Shown here in pieces: positions 43,431-51,255 of a stretch of 64,000 bases of DNA. Numbering within the stretch: position 1 is the stretch's first letter; every line of letters begins with the position of its first letter. The DNA comes from an uncultured Hungatella sp. (GTDB taxonomy: Bacteria > Bacillota > Clostridia > Lachnospirales > Lachnospiraceae), in contig CAJUPQ010000002.1 in the NCBI GenBank assembly GCA_910588505.1, positions 31,644 through 95,643 of the forward strand. The letters run 5' to 3'. Below the pieces are notes generated by a model. That model did no database searches and had not been told where the DNA came from. It was given only the letters and a program-made list of their open reading frames with translations. The translations under genes and the position numbers were made by a program.

Positions 43431-44324
43431 ATGAAAAAACCAGATCCGAAATTTTTTGAAAAAGAGATACGGTGCGATTATTTGATAGATGAAAGGATGA
43501 AAAAGATCTGGGCCGTGGAGCTGGAGATGCTGCAGCGGTTTGACGAGGTGTGCAAAAAGCACGGTCTTACTTACTGGGCTTTTTACGGCACTCTTCTGGG
43601 AGCCGTGCGCCATCAGGGATTTGTACCCTGGGATGACGATATTGATCTGGCCATGCTTCGGGATGACTATGAGAGATTTCAGGCTGTTGCCCCATACGAA
43701 TTTACAGACCCCTATTTTTTCCAGAATTCTTATACGGACAGAATCATCTGGCCCTTTTCGAAGATCCGGGACAGCAGGACCACAGGCATCGAGTTTCGTG
43801 ACTTAAAGGACGTGAATCAGGGGATCTTTATTGATGTCTTTCCGCTGGACAGTGTTCCGGGTAATACGGAAGTTCAGGCAGACCCTATGTTTGCTACACA
43901 GATGCTGCTGTGGAATGTTGTCACGGATCCCACAAGGGTATTGCTGGAAGTGAAACAGGATCTGCTGGAGGGAAAAAGAACCATGGATGAGATCAGGACC
44001 CTTCTGGAGATCTCGAAAAAAGATATCAAAGAGCGGTTTCGGATCTTTGAGAACGCGATTCTTGCCAGGTTTGGCGAGACGGAGGAAGTAAACTATATTA
44101 TGGGCGCCTTCGGAGGGAGCAACACCATGAAAAAGGAGTGGTTCGAGGATACGGTGTATCTTCCCTTTGAATATCTGGAGGTTCCGGTTCCGGCTGAATA
44201 CGACAAGGTTCTGATCCGGCGCTACGGAGATTACCAGAAACCTGTCAGGGGAGGAAGTACCCATCAGAATATCATCTTAGACCCGGACATGTCTTACAGA
44301 GAATATTTTGACCGGTATCTGTAA
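43431..44324 (+). CDS. LicD-family phosphotransferase
   Basis: LicD proteins transfer a phosphorylated group such as phosphocholine from a CDP- or CMP-activated donor to a glycan. The signature is clear: YGTLLGAVRHQGFVPWDDDIDLAM, with the DDDID metal-binding residues. The product has 297 residues from ATG 43431; GTG at 43419 is an alternative, and neither has an ideal ribosome site. The PEP mutase-cytidylyltransferase fusion encoded downstream suggests that the donor could be a CMP-linked phosphonate. Confidence 0.9.
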   Translation: MKKPDPKFFEKEIRCDYLIDERMKKIWAVELEMLQRFDEVCKKHGLTYWAFYGTLLGAVRHQGFVPWDDDIDLAMLRDDYERFQAVAPYEFTDPYFFQNSYTDRIIWPFSKIRDSRTTGIEFRDLKDVNQGIFIDVFPLDSVPGNTEVQADPMFATQMLLWNVVTDPTRVLLEVKQDLLEGKRTMDEIRTLLEISKKDIKERFRIFENAILARFGETEEVNYIMGAFGGSNTMKKEWFEDTVYLPFEYLEVPVPAEYDKVLIRRYGDYQKPVRGGSTHQNIILDPDMSYREYFDRYL

Positions 44325-44359
44325 TGTGTCTGGGAGAAGAGAAAGGGGATGAGGAATCC

Positions 44360-45088
44360 ATGTGTGTTCTTATCATATCGGACATTCACGGCAACCGGTC
44401 CGCGTTTCAGGAGGTTCTGGGCCAGGCGGAGAGAAGGCACAAGATCACATCCTGTATCCTGCTGGGGGATCTGATCGATTATGGCATGCACTCCAACGAG
44501 GTGATCAAGATGGCGCGGACCCTGCCCTATAAGGTTCTGTGCAGTTTGCGGGGCAATCATGAGGAGGCGGTTATCCGCGGCGAATACAGCCGCTTCTCCT
44601 CAGACAGAGGACGCCGCAGCGCCAGGTATACAAAAAGCGTCCTGACCTCTGATTCCTGGGATTACATATCCCGTGAGATGGAGCAGGGAGGGAAAAAGGA
44701 ATTTGAGTTAAACGGAAAAAAATGCCTGGCAGTCCACGGCAGCCTGGAAGATGAGTACTGGAAGAGTATTCGGCCGGAGTCTGGGCTTTTGGAATATGAC
44801 AAGTATGATTATGTGTTTTCCGGACATTCTCATCTGCCCCATATGTTCGAGAGTTATTATGAATGCGAGGATGTAAACAGAAGGAATAAAAAGAAAGTGA
44901 TCTTTATCAATCCCGGTTCTGTGGGGCAGCCCAGAAATTTGGACAACAGAGCGCAGTATGCGGTTCTGAACATGGAGAGGGGAGAGATCGCTTTCGAGAA
45001 AGCGGAGTATGATATTGAGACGGAACAGGCGGCTTTTTGCGGCCAGGTAGATGATTTTTATTGTGAAAGACTGAGATGGGGGATTTAG
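44360..45088 (+). CDS. Metallophosphoesterase
   Basis: This is a calcineurin-like phosphoesterase of 242 residues. The metal-binding motifs are in order: SDIHGNRSAF, GDLIDYG, LRGNHEEAV, AVHGS and FSGHSHLPH, with INPGSVGQPR near the end, as in the YfcE/serine-threonine phosphatase-like group. The ATG at 44360 has GATGAGG seven bases upstream; an upstream start at 44324 has none. In this island it may trim a phosphate or phosphodiester from a glycan or nucleotide sugar. The substrate is unknown. Confidence 0.85.
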   Translation: MCVLIISDIHGNRSAFQEVLGQAERRHKITSCILLGDLIDYGMHSNEVIKMARTLPYKVLCSLRGNHEEAVIRGEYSRFSSDRGRRSARYTKSVLTSDSWDYISREMEQGGKKEFELNGKKCLAVHGSLEDEYWKSIRPESGLLEYDKYDYVFSGHSHLPHMFESYYECEDVNRRNKKKVIFINPGSVGQPRNLDNRAQYAVLNMERGEIAFEKAEYDIETEQAAFCGQVDDFYCERLRWGI

Positions 45089-45091
45089 ACG

Positions 45092-46084
45092 ATGGATTTA
45101 TATGTGATCAGCGGTGTTACGGGAATGACAGGAAACGAATTGTCCAGGAAATTGATCGGCTTTGGGGACAGAGTCATTGGCTTTGATAATTTTTTTGCGT
45201 CATCCATCAGGACGGTGGAAGATCTTCTGGAACAAGAACGGTTTTCGTTTTATGAGTATGACTTAAACAACACAGAGCAGATGGAGCGGCTGCAGGAGAT
45301 AGTGCGGAGTGAGATGGAAGAGGGGCGGTTTAACAGGGTGGTCTATGTAAACTGCGCGGCAGTGGTTCACACCGAGCATTTTTACCATGTGAACCGGACC
45401 TTTGAGACCAATGTGCTGGGAATGAAGGCTTTTTTGGAGCAGGCGGTCCGTGTGGGAGCGGACACATTTATCAACTGTTCCACATCCGAGGTGTATTCCA
45501 TGAATTCCTGGGGGGAGCATGGGGTGGCGGAGTCAGACTATATCACCATGGCCAACGCGGAGCACAGCCAGAGGACCAGCTATGCTACAGGAAAGCTTTT
45601 GACAGAATTTTTTATGAAGGAGGCAGTGATGGAACACAAGATCAAAGGCTGTTCCATCCGCTTTGCCAATGTGTACAGCAAAAATGAGCTGTATCCGAAA
45701 CACATTATCCCACACATTATCAATCAGCTGAGAGAAACCGGCGGTGTGGAACTGCTGGAAAACTCCAAAGTAAATTATCGGACGTTTCTGCACAATGAGG
45801 ACAGCTGCGGGGCAGTGATCGCCCTGCTCCAGGCAGAGGACGCGCTGGACGGGTCTGTGTACAATGTGGCCACGGACGAGGAGATCTCCATTATCGATCT
45901 GGTGAAGCTGTGCGCGGAGAAACTGGGGCTCAAGGATCCGCAGATCACCTTTAACGGGTATCGGGAGTCTGACCCAAAGAGAAGGCTGTTAAACACGGAT
46001 AAGATAAAGGCAAGGACAGACTGGAGGCCTCATATTACCCTGGATCAGGGGATTGAAATGTGCGTTAAGGAGATGGGAGCGTGA
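45092..46084 (+). CDS. NAD-dependent sugar epimerase/dehydratase
   Basis: This extended short-chain dehydrogenase/reductase has 330 residues. The NAD-binding motif is VTGMTGNEL, and the active-site triad includes NCSTSEVY and YATGK. The C-terminal region (DPKRRLLNTDKIKARTDWRPH) is typical of nucleotide-sugar epimerases. It starts three bases after the phosphoesterase and overlaps the next gene by four bases. The substrate cannot be told from sequence. Confidence 0.87.
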   Translation: MDLYVISGVTGMTGNELSRKLIGFGDRVIGFDNFFASSIRTVEDLLEQERFSFYEYDLNNTEQMERLQEIVRSEMEEGRFNRVVYVNCAAVVHTEHFYHVNRTFETNVLGMKAFLEQAVRVGADTFINCSTSEVYSMNSWGEHGVAESDYITMANAEHSQRTSYATGKLLTEFFMKEAVMEHKIKGCSIRFANVYSKNELYPKHIIPHIINQLRETGGVELLENSKVNYRTFLHNEDSCGAVIALLQAEDALDGSVYNVATDEEISIIDLVKLCAEKLGLKDPQITFNGYRESDPKRRLLNTDKIKARTDWRPHITLDQGIEMCVKEMGA

Positions 46085-46827
46085 AGGTACTGATCATAAC
46101 CGTGGCGGGGATGTCAACCAGGTTCAGTCAGTCTGTGGGGGCTCCCTGCCTGAAATGCCTTTACCATGAGGGCAGGGCAAAGGACTCCCTGCTGTATCGG
46201 ATGCTTCATCAGGACGGTAAGTTTGACCGCTATGTGATCGTGGGCGGTTTTATGTACGGGGAACTGGAAACCGCGGTGAGAGAGCAGTTTGGGAAGTTTA
46301 TGGACAGGATCCTCCTGGTAAAGAATGACCACTATGCTGACTATGGCTCCGGATACAGCCTGTATCTGGCATTGGAGAAGATAAAAGATATGGATGTATC
46401 TCAGGTGGTATTTGCGGAGGGGGATCTGTATGTGGACAGGGAAAGCTTTCGGAAGGTCTGTGACAGCCCAGTCAGCGTCATCACCTGTAATCAGGAACCT
46501 ATTTTGGCCAATAAGGCGGTAGCATTTTACTTTGACAGAGATCACCGGGTCCACTATATCTATGACACGGAACACAGCGCTCTGGAGATTGGGGAACCGT
46601 TTCTGGGGATCTTTAATTCAGGGCAGATCTGGAAATTCGCGGATCCCGCGCGGCTGAAAGAGATTACGGAGACAGCAGGGGACAGGGAGAGAAAGGGGAC
46701 AAATCTGGAACTGATCCAGAGGTACTTCGGGGATCTTCCCAGGGAGCAGTATGAGATCATCACGTTTCAAAAGTGGATCAACTGCAATACTGTCTCTGAT
46801 TACAGGAAGATCGGGAGGTTTTTATGA
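46081..46827 (+). CDS. Nucleotidyltransferase-like protein
   Basis: This 248-residue protein has the fold pattern of sugar or LicC-type nucleotidyltransferases: an N-terminal VLIITVAGMSTRFSQS loop that replaces the usual LAAGxGxR motif, a VFAEGDLYVDRES metal-binding segment, and a C-terminal part resembling LicC-like proteins. It starts with GTG and overlaps the epimerase by four bases and the next gene by four bases. It may activate a sugar or phospho-alcohol, or bind a nucleotide sugar. Activity is inferred. Confidence 0.75.
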   Translation: MKVLIITVAGMSTRFSQSVGAPCLKCLYHEGRAKDSLLYRMLHQDGKFDRYVIVGGFMYGELETAVREQFGKFMDRILLVKNDHYADYGSGYSLYLALEKIKDMDVSQVVFAEGDLYVDRESFRKVCDSPVSVITCNQEPILANKAVAFYFDRDHRVHYIYDTEHSALEIGEPFLGIFNSGQIWKFADPARLKEITETAGDRERKGTNLELIQRYFGDLPREQYEIITFQKWINCNTVSDYRKIGRFL

Positions 46828-48389
46828 GAAGATTTCAGAGAAAACAGCTGTTGGAACATATCCACACCCTTCGGGAAGCCGGCTGCGCGCTGGGGGAGCA
46901 GTTCGGAGAGAAGAAGATCAATTTGTGCGCGGATATGCAGGAATTTATCGCGGCTATATTGGGTTTTCTTGACAGTATCGGAGAGGACGATTCGGCCCTG
47001 GCAGATAAGCTTGCGCAGCTGTACGGGCTGCTGCTGCAAGTGAGCCAGGATGAGGTCTCCTCTGCGCAGATTACTGCCCAGATCGACGACACGAAGGACT
47101 ATGTGGAAAGCAGAGCGGATACAGACAGACTGGAGGCAGCCTTTTTTTGCTATAAAGCCAGCATGGGAGACTGTCTGGAGAGTATTTATCTGGCGGCAAA
47201 AGAGGATGAACGCTGTGATGCGTATTTTATCCCTATCCCTTATTATGACAGAACACCGGAGGGAGCTATTGGTGAGATGCATTATGAGGCAGAGGGGTGT
47301 TATTCCCCTAAGATTGAACTGACGGACTGGAGGGCGTACCCTGTAGAAAAACGGCATCCAGATATCTGTTTTATCATGAACCCCTATGATGAATACAATT
47401 ATGTAACTACAGTCCATCCGGATTTTTATGCCAGCCGTCTGAGGGATCAGACGGAATTATTAGTATATATACCTTATTATATACACGAGGAGTCCATTGA
47501 TTCCATCGTTGGAAGCCTTCCCGGTGTCCTCTGCGCGGATAAAGTCATCGTTCAGTCAGAAAAAGTGAGACAGCAGTATATCGCCAGCATGGTCAGCCAG
47601 GTAAAGCAGATCACACCCAAGATGGCCGGGGAAAAAATAGCCGCTCTTGGCTCGCCAAAGACAGACAAGGTATGGACCAGCAAAAAGGAGGACTACACGA
47701 TTCCGGATGCATGGCGGAAGGTGTTAGAGCCTGACGGTTCGCAGCCAAAGACAGTGGTACTGTATAATCTTTCCGTATCATCAGCGCTGGCCCATTCTCA
47801 AAAGGAGAAAAGAGAGAACTATCTGAAAAAGCTGAAAAAAGTGCTGAACTATTTCCGCGCCAGGGAAGATGTGGTTCTGTGGCTGAGACCCCATCCCCTG
47901 TTAGGCAGTTCCCTTCTGTCTGTTCAGCCCGAGATGTATGAGGAATATCAGAATATCATCAGAGAGTACAGAGAATGGGGCGGGGGGATCTATGACGACA
48001 GCGCTGATCTGAACAGAGCGATTGCCTGTGTGGATGCCTGTTATGGAGACAGCAGTTCTGTAAATCTGCTGTTTCAGTTTATCGGGAAACCAGTTCTCAT
48101 TCAGAGGATCGAGGACATGGATGAAGAGTTTGAGCTTAAGAGCAGCAGGGAAGAGATGAAAGATCGCATGGATTTGCTGACAAGGGATAAAGAGCGATAT
48201 TATTATTTTATCTATGGGGAGACCTCCCAGGACGGATCAATTGGGGATTTTCATTTGGCAGATTTTATTGAACATATGGATGTCATCCGGGAATACGGCG
48301 CTGCCCAGTCGGCCAGGTACCGGGGGTGCTACATAAATGCCGACGGCACGGCAGGGCAGAAGATCTATAGATATGTAAGCAGGATCTAA
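46824..48389 (+). CDS. CDP-glycerol glycerophosphotransferase-like fusion
   Basis: The 521-residue protein has two parts. Residues 1-88 form a helical domain (FQRKQLLEHIHTLREAG, NLCADMQEFIAAILGFLD, LLLQVSQDEVS) that also exists as a separate 104-residue protein encoded at 50913. Residues 90-521 resemble the TagB/TagF group of CDP-glycerol glycerophosphotransferases, with LRPHP (about residues 354-358) and ACYGDSSSVNLLFQFIGKPVLI. This enzyme group transfers a phospho-alcohol to a polymer. In this locus the donor could be a CMP-phosphonate. Overlaps the preceding gene by four bases. Confidence 0.8.
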   Translation: MRRFQRKQLLEHIHTLREAGCALGEQFGEKKINLCADMQEFIAAILGFLDSIGEDDSALADKLAQLYGLLLQVSQDEVSSAQITAQIDDTKDYVESRADTDRLEAAFFCYKASMGDCLESIYLAAKEDERCDAYFIPIPYYDRTPEGAIGEMHYEAEGCYSPKIELTDWRAYPVEKRHPDICFIMNPYDEYNYVTTVHPDFYASRLRDQTELLVYIPYYIHEESIDSIVGSLPGVLCADKVIVQSEKVRQQYIASMVSQVKQITPKMAGEKIAALGSPKTDKVWTSKKEDYTIPDAWRKVLEPDGSQPKTVVLYNLSVSSALAHSQKEKRENYLKKLKKVLNYFRAREDVVLWLRPHPLLGSSLLSVQPEMYEEYQNIIREYREWGGGIYDDSADLNRAIACVDACYGDSSSVNLLFQFIGKPVLIQRIEDMDEEFELKSSREEMKDRMDLLTRDKERYYYFIYGETSQDGSIGDFHLADFIEHMDVIREYGAAQSARYRGCYINADGTAGQKIYRYVSRI

Positions 48390-48394
48390 AAAAC

Positions 48395-48423
48395 TTGAAA
48401 TCGTGAATTGTGTCTGCTATAGT
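48395..48423 (+). promoter_or_regulatory. Sigma-A-type promoter of the phosphonate module
   Basis: TTGAAA at 48395-48400, a 17-base spacer and TATAGT at 48418-48423 form a very good promoter, about 40 bases before the oxidoreductase start. The phosphonate genes may therefore be expressed apart from the upstream glycan genes. Confidence 0.75.
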
Positions 48424-48462
48424 ATTCTATAAAGAATATTTAAGGATAAGGCGGTGTGGAAT

Positions 48463-49638
48463 ATGATAGCATTAGATGAAAAGCTGAATATCATGAGGGA
48501 TAGTATAAAGGGGCGAAACGTAAAAGTCATGATCATAGGGCTGGGCAGTGTGGGAGTGTATCTTCTTGACTATCTTCTCTCGGCCGGAGACAGCAATATG
48601 GAGATCTACGTGGCCGGGCGCAATGAGGAAAAGATGGTTTCTGATGTGAATATCGTCAGGGTGGCGTCCCTGATTCGAGATCAGAACCGGTCAAAGGTGT
48701 TCATAAGATCTGACGTGAATCTGGATGATGTGGATTCTATCACCCGATGCATCCGGCAGTGCAGGCCGGATATTATCGTTAATTCCAGCCGCGCCTATCC
48801 GGGACTGAAATACGGCAGCATTTCCTGGAAGAATGTGCGGGCCTACGGGATCTGGGCGCCGCTGGCTATCAAGTATACCAAGAATATCATGGAGGCGTGG
48901 GAGAAGGCGGAAAGCCGTGCTGTTGTGATCAATACCTCCTATTCTGACGGGGTGATCCCGTGGCTGAGATCCGCGGGGAAGTCATATCCGGATCTAGGCA
49001 GCGGCAATATCAATCATCTGATCCCAAGGATCAAGTTTGCCGTGGCAGAGGAGTGCGGAATTAAGGATTACTGGAATGTGGACATCACCTACGCTGTCAG
49101 TCATTTTCATGATGTGGTCATCAGCAAGGAGGGTCAGACAGAGGGAGTGGGACAGCTGATCCGCATCCGATATGAGGGAAAGACCCTGGAGCCGGATATG
49201 GACAAGATTTTTGCCGCCTGCAAGATCCCCATGCCCACAGACGCAAAGAGGAATATGATGAATGCTTCCAGCAATTTTGAGATCATACAGGGCATACTGG
49301 CGGCAGTCAGGGAGAAAAAGCGGGTGAAGCTTCACTGCCCGGGAGCCTTTGGGGAGATCGGCGGATATCCGGTGGTCCTGGACGGGACAAGGCAGGAGAT
49401 AAAGGCCTATATTGATGAGGAATGCTTTGACTTAGAGGCTATGAGAAAGAAGAACCGGGAGTCCATCTATCTGGACGGGATCGAGAACATCGAGAACGGC
49501 ACACTTTTTTACACGGATGAGCTGATAGAGAAATGTAAAGACGCTTTCGGGATCTCGCTGATAAAGCAGGTGGCATTTGAGGACATTGAACAGACGGCGC
49601 GGTTTTTGATCTCAGAAGTGATCGAGAAACAGATTTAG
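48463..49638 (+). CDS. NAD(P)-binding oxidoreductase, saccharopine dehydrogenase-like
   Basis: The 391-residue protein has an N-terminal Rossmann fold (VKVMIIGLGSVGVYLLDYLL) and a middle part (CRPDIIVNSSRAYPG, VAEECGIKDYWNVDI) reminiscent of saccharopine dehydrogenase-like reductases. The ATG at 48463 has AAGGCGG eight bases upstream; GTG at 48454 is possible. It is the first gene after the promoter at 48395 and 25 bases before phosphonopyruvate decarboxylase. It could reduce or otherwise convert phosphonoacetaldehyde or a later phosphonate intermediate. That role is inferred from position only. Confidence 0.7.
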   Translation: MIALDEKLNIMRDSIKGRNVKVMIIGLGSVGVYLLDYLLSAGDSNMEIYVAGRNEEKMVSDVNIVRVASLIRDQNRSKVFIRSDVNLDDVDSITRCIRQCRPDIIVNSSRAYPGLKYGSISWKNVRAYGIWAPLAIKYTKNIMEAWEKAESRAVVINTSYSDGVIPWLRSAGKSYPDLGSGNINHLIPRIKFAVAEECGIKDYWNVDITYAVSHFHDVVISKEGQTEGVGQLIRIRYEGKTLEPDMDKIFAACKIPMPTDAKRNMMNASSNFEIIQGILAAVREKKRVKLHCPGAFGEIGGYPVVLDGTRQEIKAYIDEECFDLEAMRKKNRESIYLDGIENIENGTLFYTDELIEKCKDAFGISLIKQVAFEDIEQTARFLISEVIEKQI

Positions 49639-49663
49639 GCAAAAGAACGGAGCGTAACATAAC

Positions 49664-50782
49664 ATGAATGTTGAGAGACTGACAGAGATAACAGGGGCTG
49701 ACTTTTTTACAGGGGTGCCGGATTCCCAGCTAAAGGCGCTCTGCGATCATCTGTTCCAAAAATACGGGACAGACCCCAGACACCATATCATCGGGGCCAA
49801 TGAAGGAAACTGCGCGGCCATCGCGGCAGGGTATCATCTGGCCACGGGAAAGGTGCCGGTTGTGTATATGCAGAACAGCGGGCAGGGAAATATGATCAAC
49901 CCAATGGCATCTCTTTTAAGCGACAAGGTCTACGGGATCCCGTGTCTCTTTATCGTCGGGTGGAGAGGGGAACCAGGGATCCATGATGAGCCCCAGCATG
50001 TGTATCAGGGGAAGGTAACCCTAAAACTTCTGGAAGATATGGATATCCAGGCTTTTGTCATTGGGAAGGATACGGCTGAGGACGCGGTAAGTCGTAAGAT
50101 GGAGGATTTTAAGAAACTGTTGGAAAGGGGAAAGTGTGCGGCGTTTGTGATCCGCAAGGGTGCGCTGCAGTATGACAAGAAGGCAGTTTATAAAAACGCG
50201 TACCGTATGACCAGGGAGGAGATCATCCGCCGTGTGGCGGAAGTTTCCGGGAAAGACCCTGTTGTGTCAACCACCGGCAAGGCCAGCCGGGAATTGTTTG
50301 AGATCCGGGAAGCCCGCGGCCAGGGTCACAGCCGTGACTTTCTGACTGTGGGCTCTATGGGACATGCTTCCTCCATTGCTATGGAAATCGCCATCCAGAA
50401 GCCGGACCGGAAGATCTGGTGTCTGGACGGAGACGGGGCGGCGCTGATGCACATGGGGGCCATGGCTGTCATAGGGGCCAGCAGCCCAAAGAATCTGGTA
50501 CATATCGTCATGAATAATGAGGCCCACGAGACGGTGGGGGGGATGCCTACTGTGGCGGCAAAGGTGGATCTGTCGGGGATCGCTAAGGCGTGCGGCTATG
50601 GGAAGGCAGTATGTGTGGGTGACTTTGAGAGTCTGGACCGTGAGCTTAGAAGGGCAAAGCTTGGAAGTGAATTGACCTTTATTGAAGTAAAATGCGCCAT
50701 AGGGGCCAGGGCTGATCTGGGCAGGCCCACGACTACGCCGGTACAGAATAAGGACTGGTTTATGGAGAGTCTGAAAGGATAG
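49664..50782 (+). CDS. ppd: Phosphonopyruvate decarboxylase
   Basis: This enzyme decarboxylates phosphonopyruvate to phosphonoacetaldehyde, pulling the unfavourable PEP mutase reaction forward. The 372-residue sequence begins with the typical FFTGVPDSQLKALCDHL and has the ThDP-binding motif GDGAALMHMGAMAVIG with a downstream asparagine (about residues 254-280). NSGQGNMINP and NNEAHETVGGMPT are also characteristic. Together with the PEP mutase fusion encoded at 51256 it defines phosphonate synthesis. Confidence 0.95.
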   Translation: MNVERLTEITGADFFTGVPDSQLKALCDHLFQKYGTDPRHHIIGANEGNCAAIAAGYHLATGKVPVVYMQNSGQGNMINPMASLLSDKVYGIPCLFIVGWRGEPGIHDEPQHVYQGKVTLKLLEDMDIQAFVIGKDTAEDAVSRKMEDFKKLLERGKCAAFVIRKGALQYDKKAVYKNAYRMTREEIIRRVAEVSGKDPVVSTTGKASRELFEIREARGQGHSRDFLTVGSMGHASSIAMEIAIQKPDRKIWCLDGDGAALMHMGAMAVIGASSPKNLVHIVMNNEAHETVGGMPTVAAKVDLSGIAKACGYGKAVCVGDFESLDRELRRAKLGSELTFIEVKCAIGARADLGRPTTTPVQNKDWFMESLKG

Positions 50783-50809
50783 GGGATCGCTGCAGGAAAC
50801 CGAAATGGA

Positions 50810-50840
50810 TTGATCAGGGGATTAGGGTTAAGACTATAAT
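50810..50840 (+). promoter_or_regulatory. Possible promoter before the small domain gene
   Basis: TTGATC at 50810-50815 and a perfect TATAAT at 50835-50840 are separated by 19 bases, longer than ideal. It lies in the 130-base gap after ppd, so it may give extra expression of the last two genes. Confidence 0.35.
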
Positions 50841-50912
50841 AATTCCGACGATATTATAAGAAGGGGTTTTATAGGATAAAGAAAGAGAAAAGGTAAGAAA
50901 GTGGAGGTTTCT

Positions 50913-51227
50913 ATGAGAGGATTTCAGAAAAAGCAGCTTTTGGACAGTGTGGAGGTGCTTCGGGAAGCAGGAGGCGTGCTGAAGGAGCAGCAGCCGGGAG
51001 CGGAGAAGGTTAATCTATGTGCGGATATGCAGGATTTCACATTGGCCATCTTGAACTTTCTTGACAATATCAATGAGGATGATGAGAAGCTGACAGATCA
51101 GCTTAGTGAGCTGTATAAGATACTGTTGAACGTGAGCCAGGAGGAGGTCTCCTGCGAAGAGCCGGCTGCTTTGATTGATCAGATCAGAGATTATGTTGAG
51201 GAGAAAGAACAGGCAGAAGATAATTAG
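50913..51227 (+). CDS. Small helical protein shared with the transferase fusion
   Basis: This 104-residue protein starts at ATG 50913, five bases after GGAGG; GTG at 50901 would add four residues but overlaps that ribosome site. It matches the first 88 residues of the transferase encoded at 46824: RGFQKKQLLDSVEVLREAG, NLCADMQDFTLAILNFLD, LLNVSQEEVS. Both are mostly helical and acidic. It does not match any family I know. It is placed between ppd and the PEP mutase fusion, so it may recruit or regulate the modification enzymes. Confidence 0.8.
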   Translation: MRGFQKKQLLDSVEVLREAGGVLKEQQPGAEKVNLCADMQDFTLAILNFLDNINEDDEKLTDQLSELYKILLNVSQEEVSCEEPAALIDQIRDYVEEKEQAEDN

Positions 51228-51255
51228 ACCTGTTTTTTCAGGTTAGGAGGTAAGG

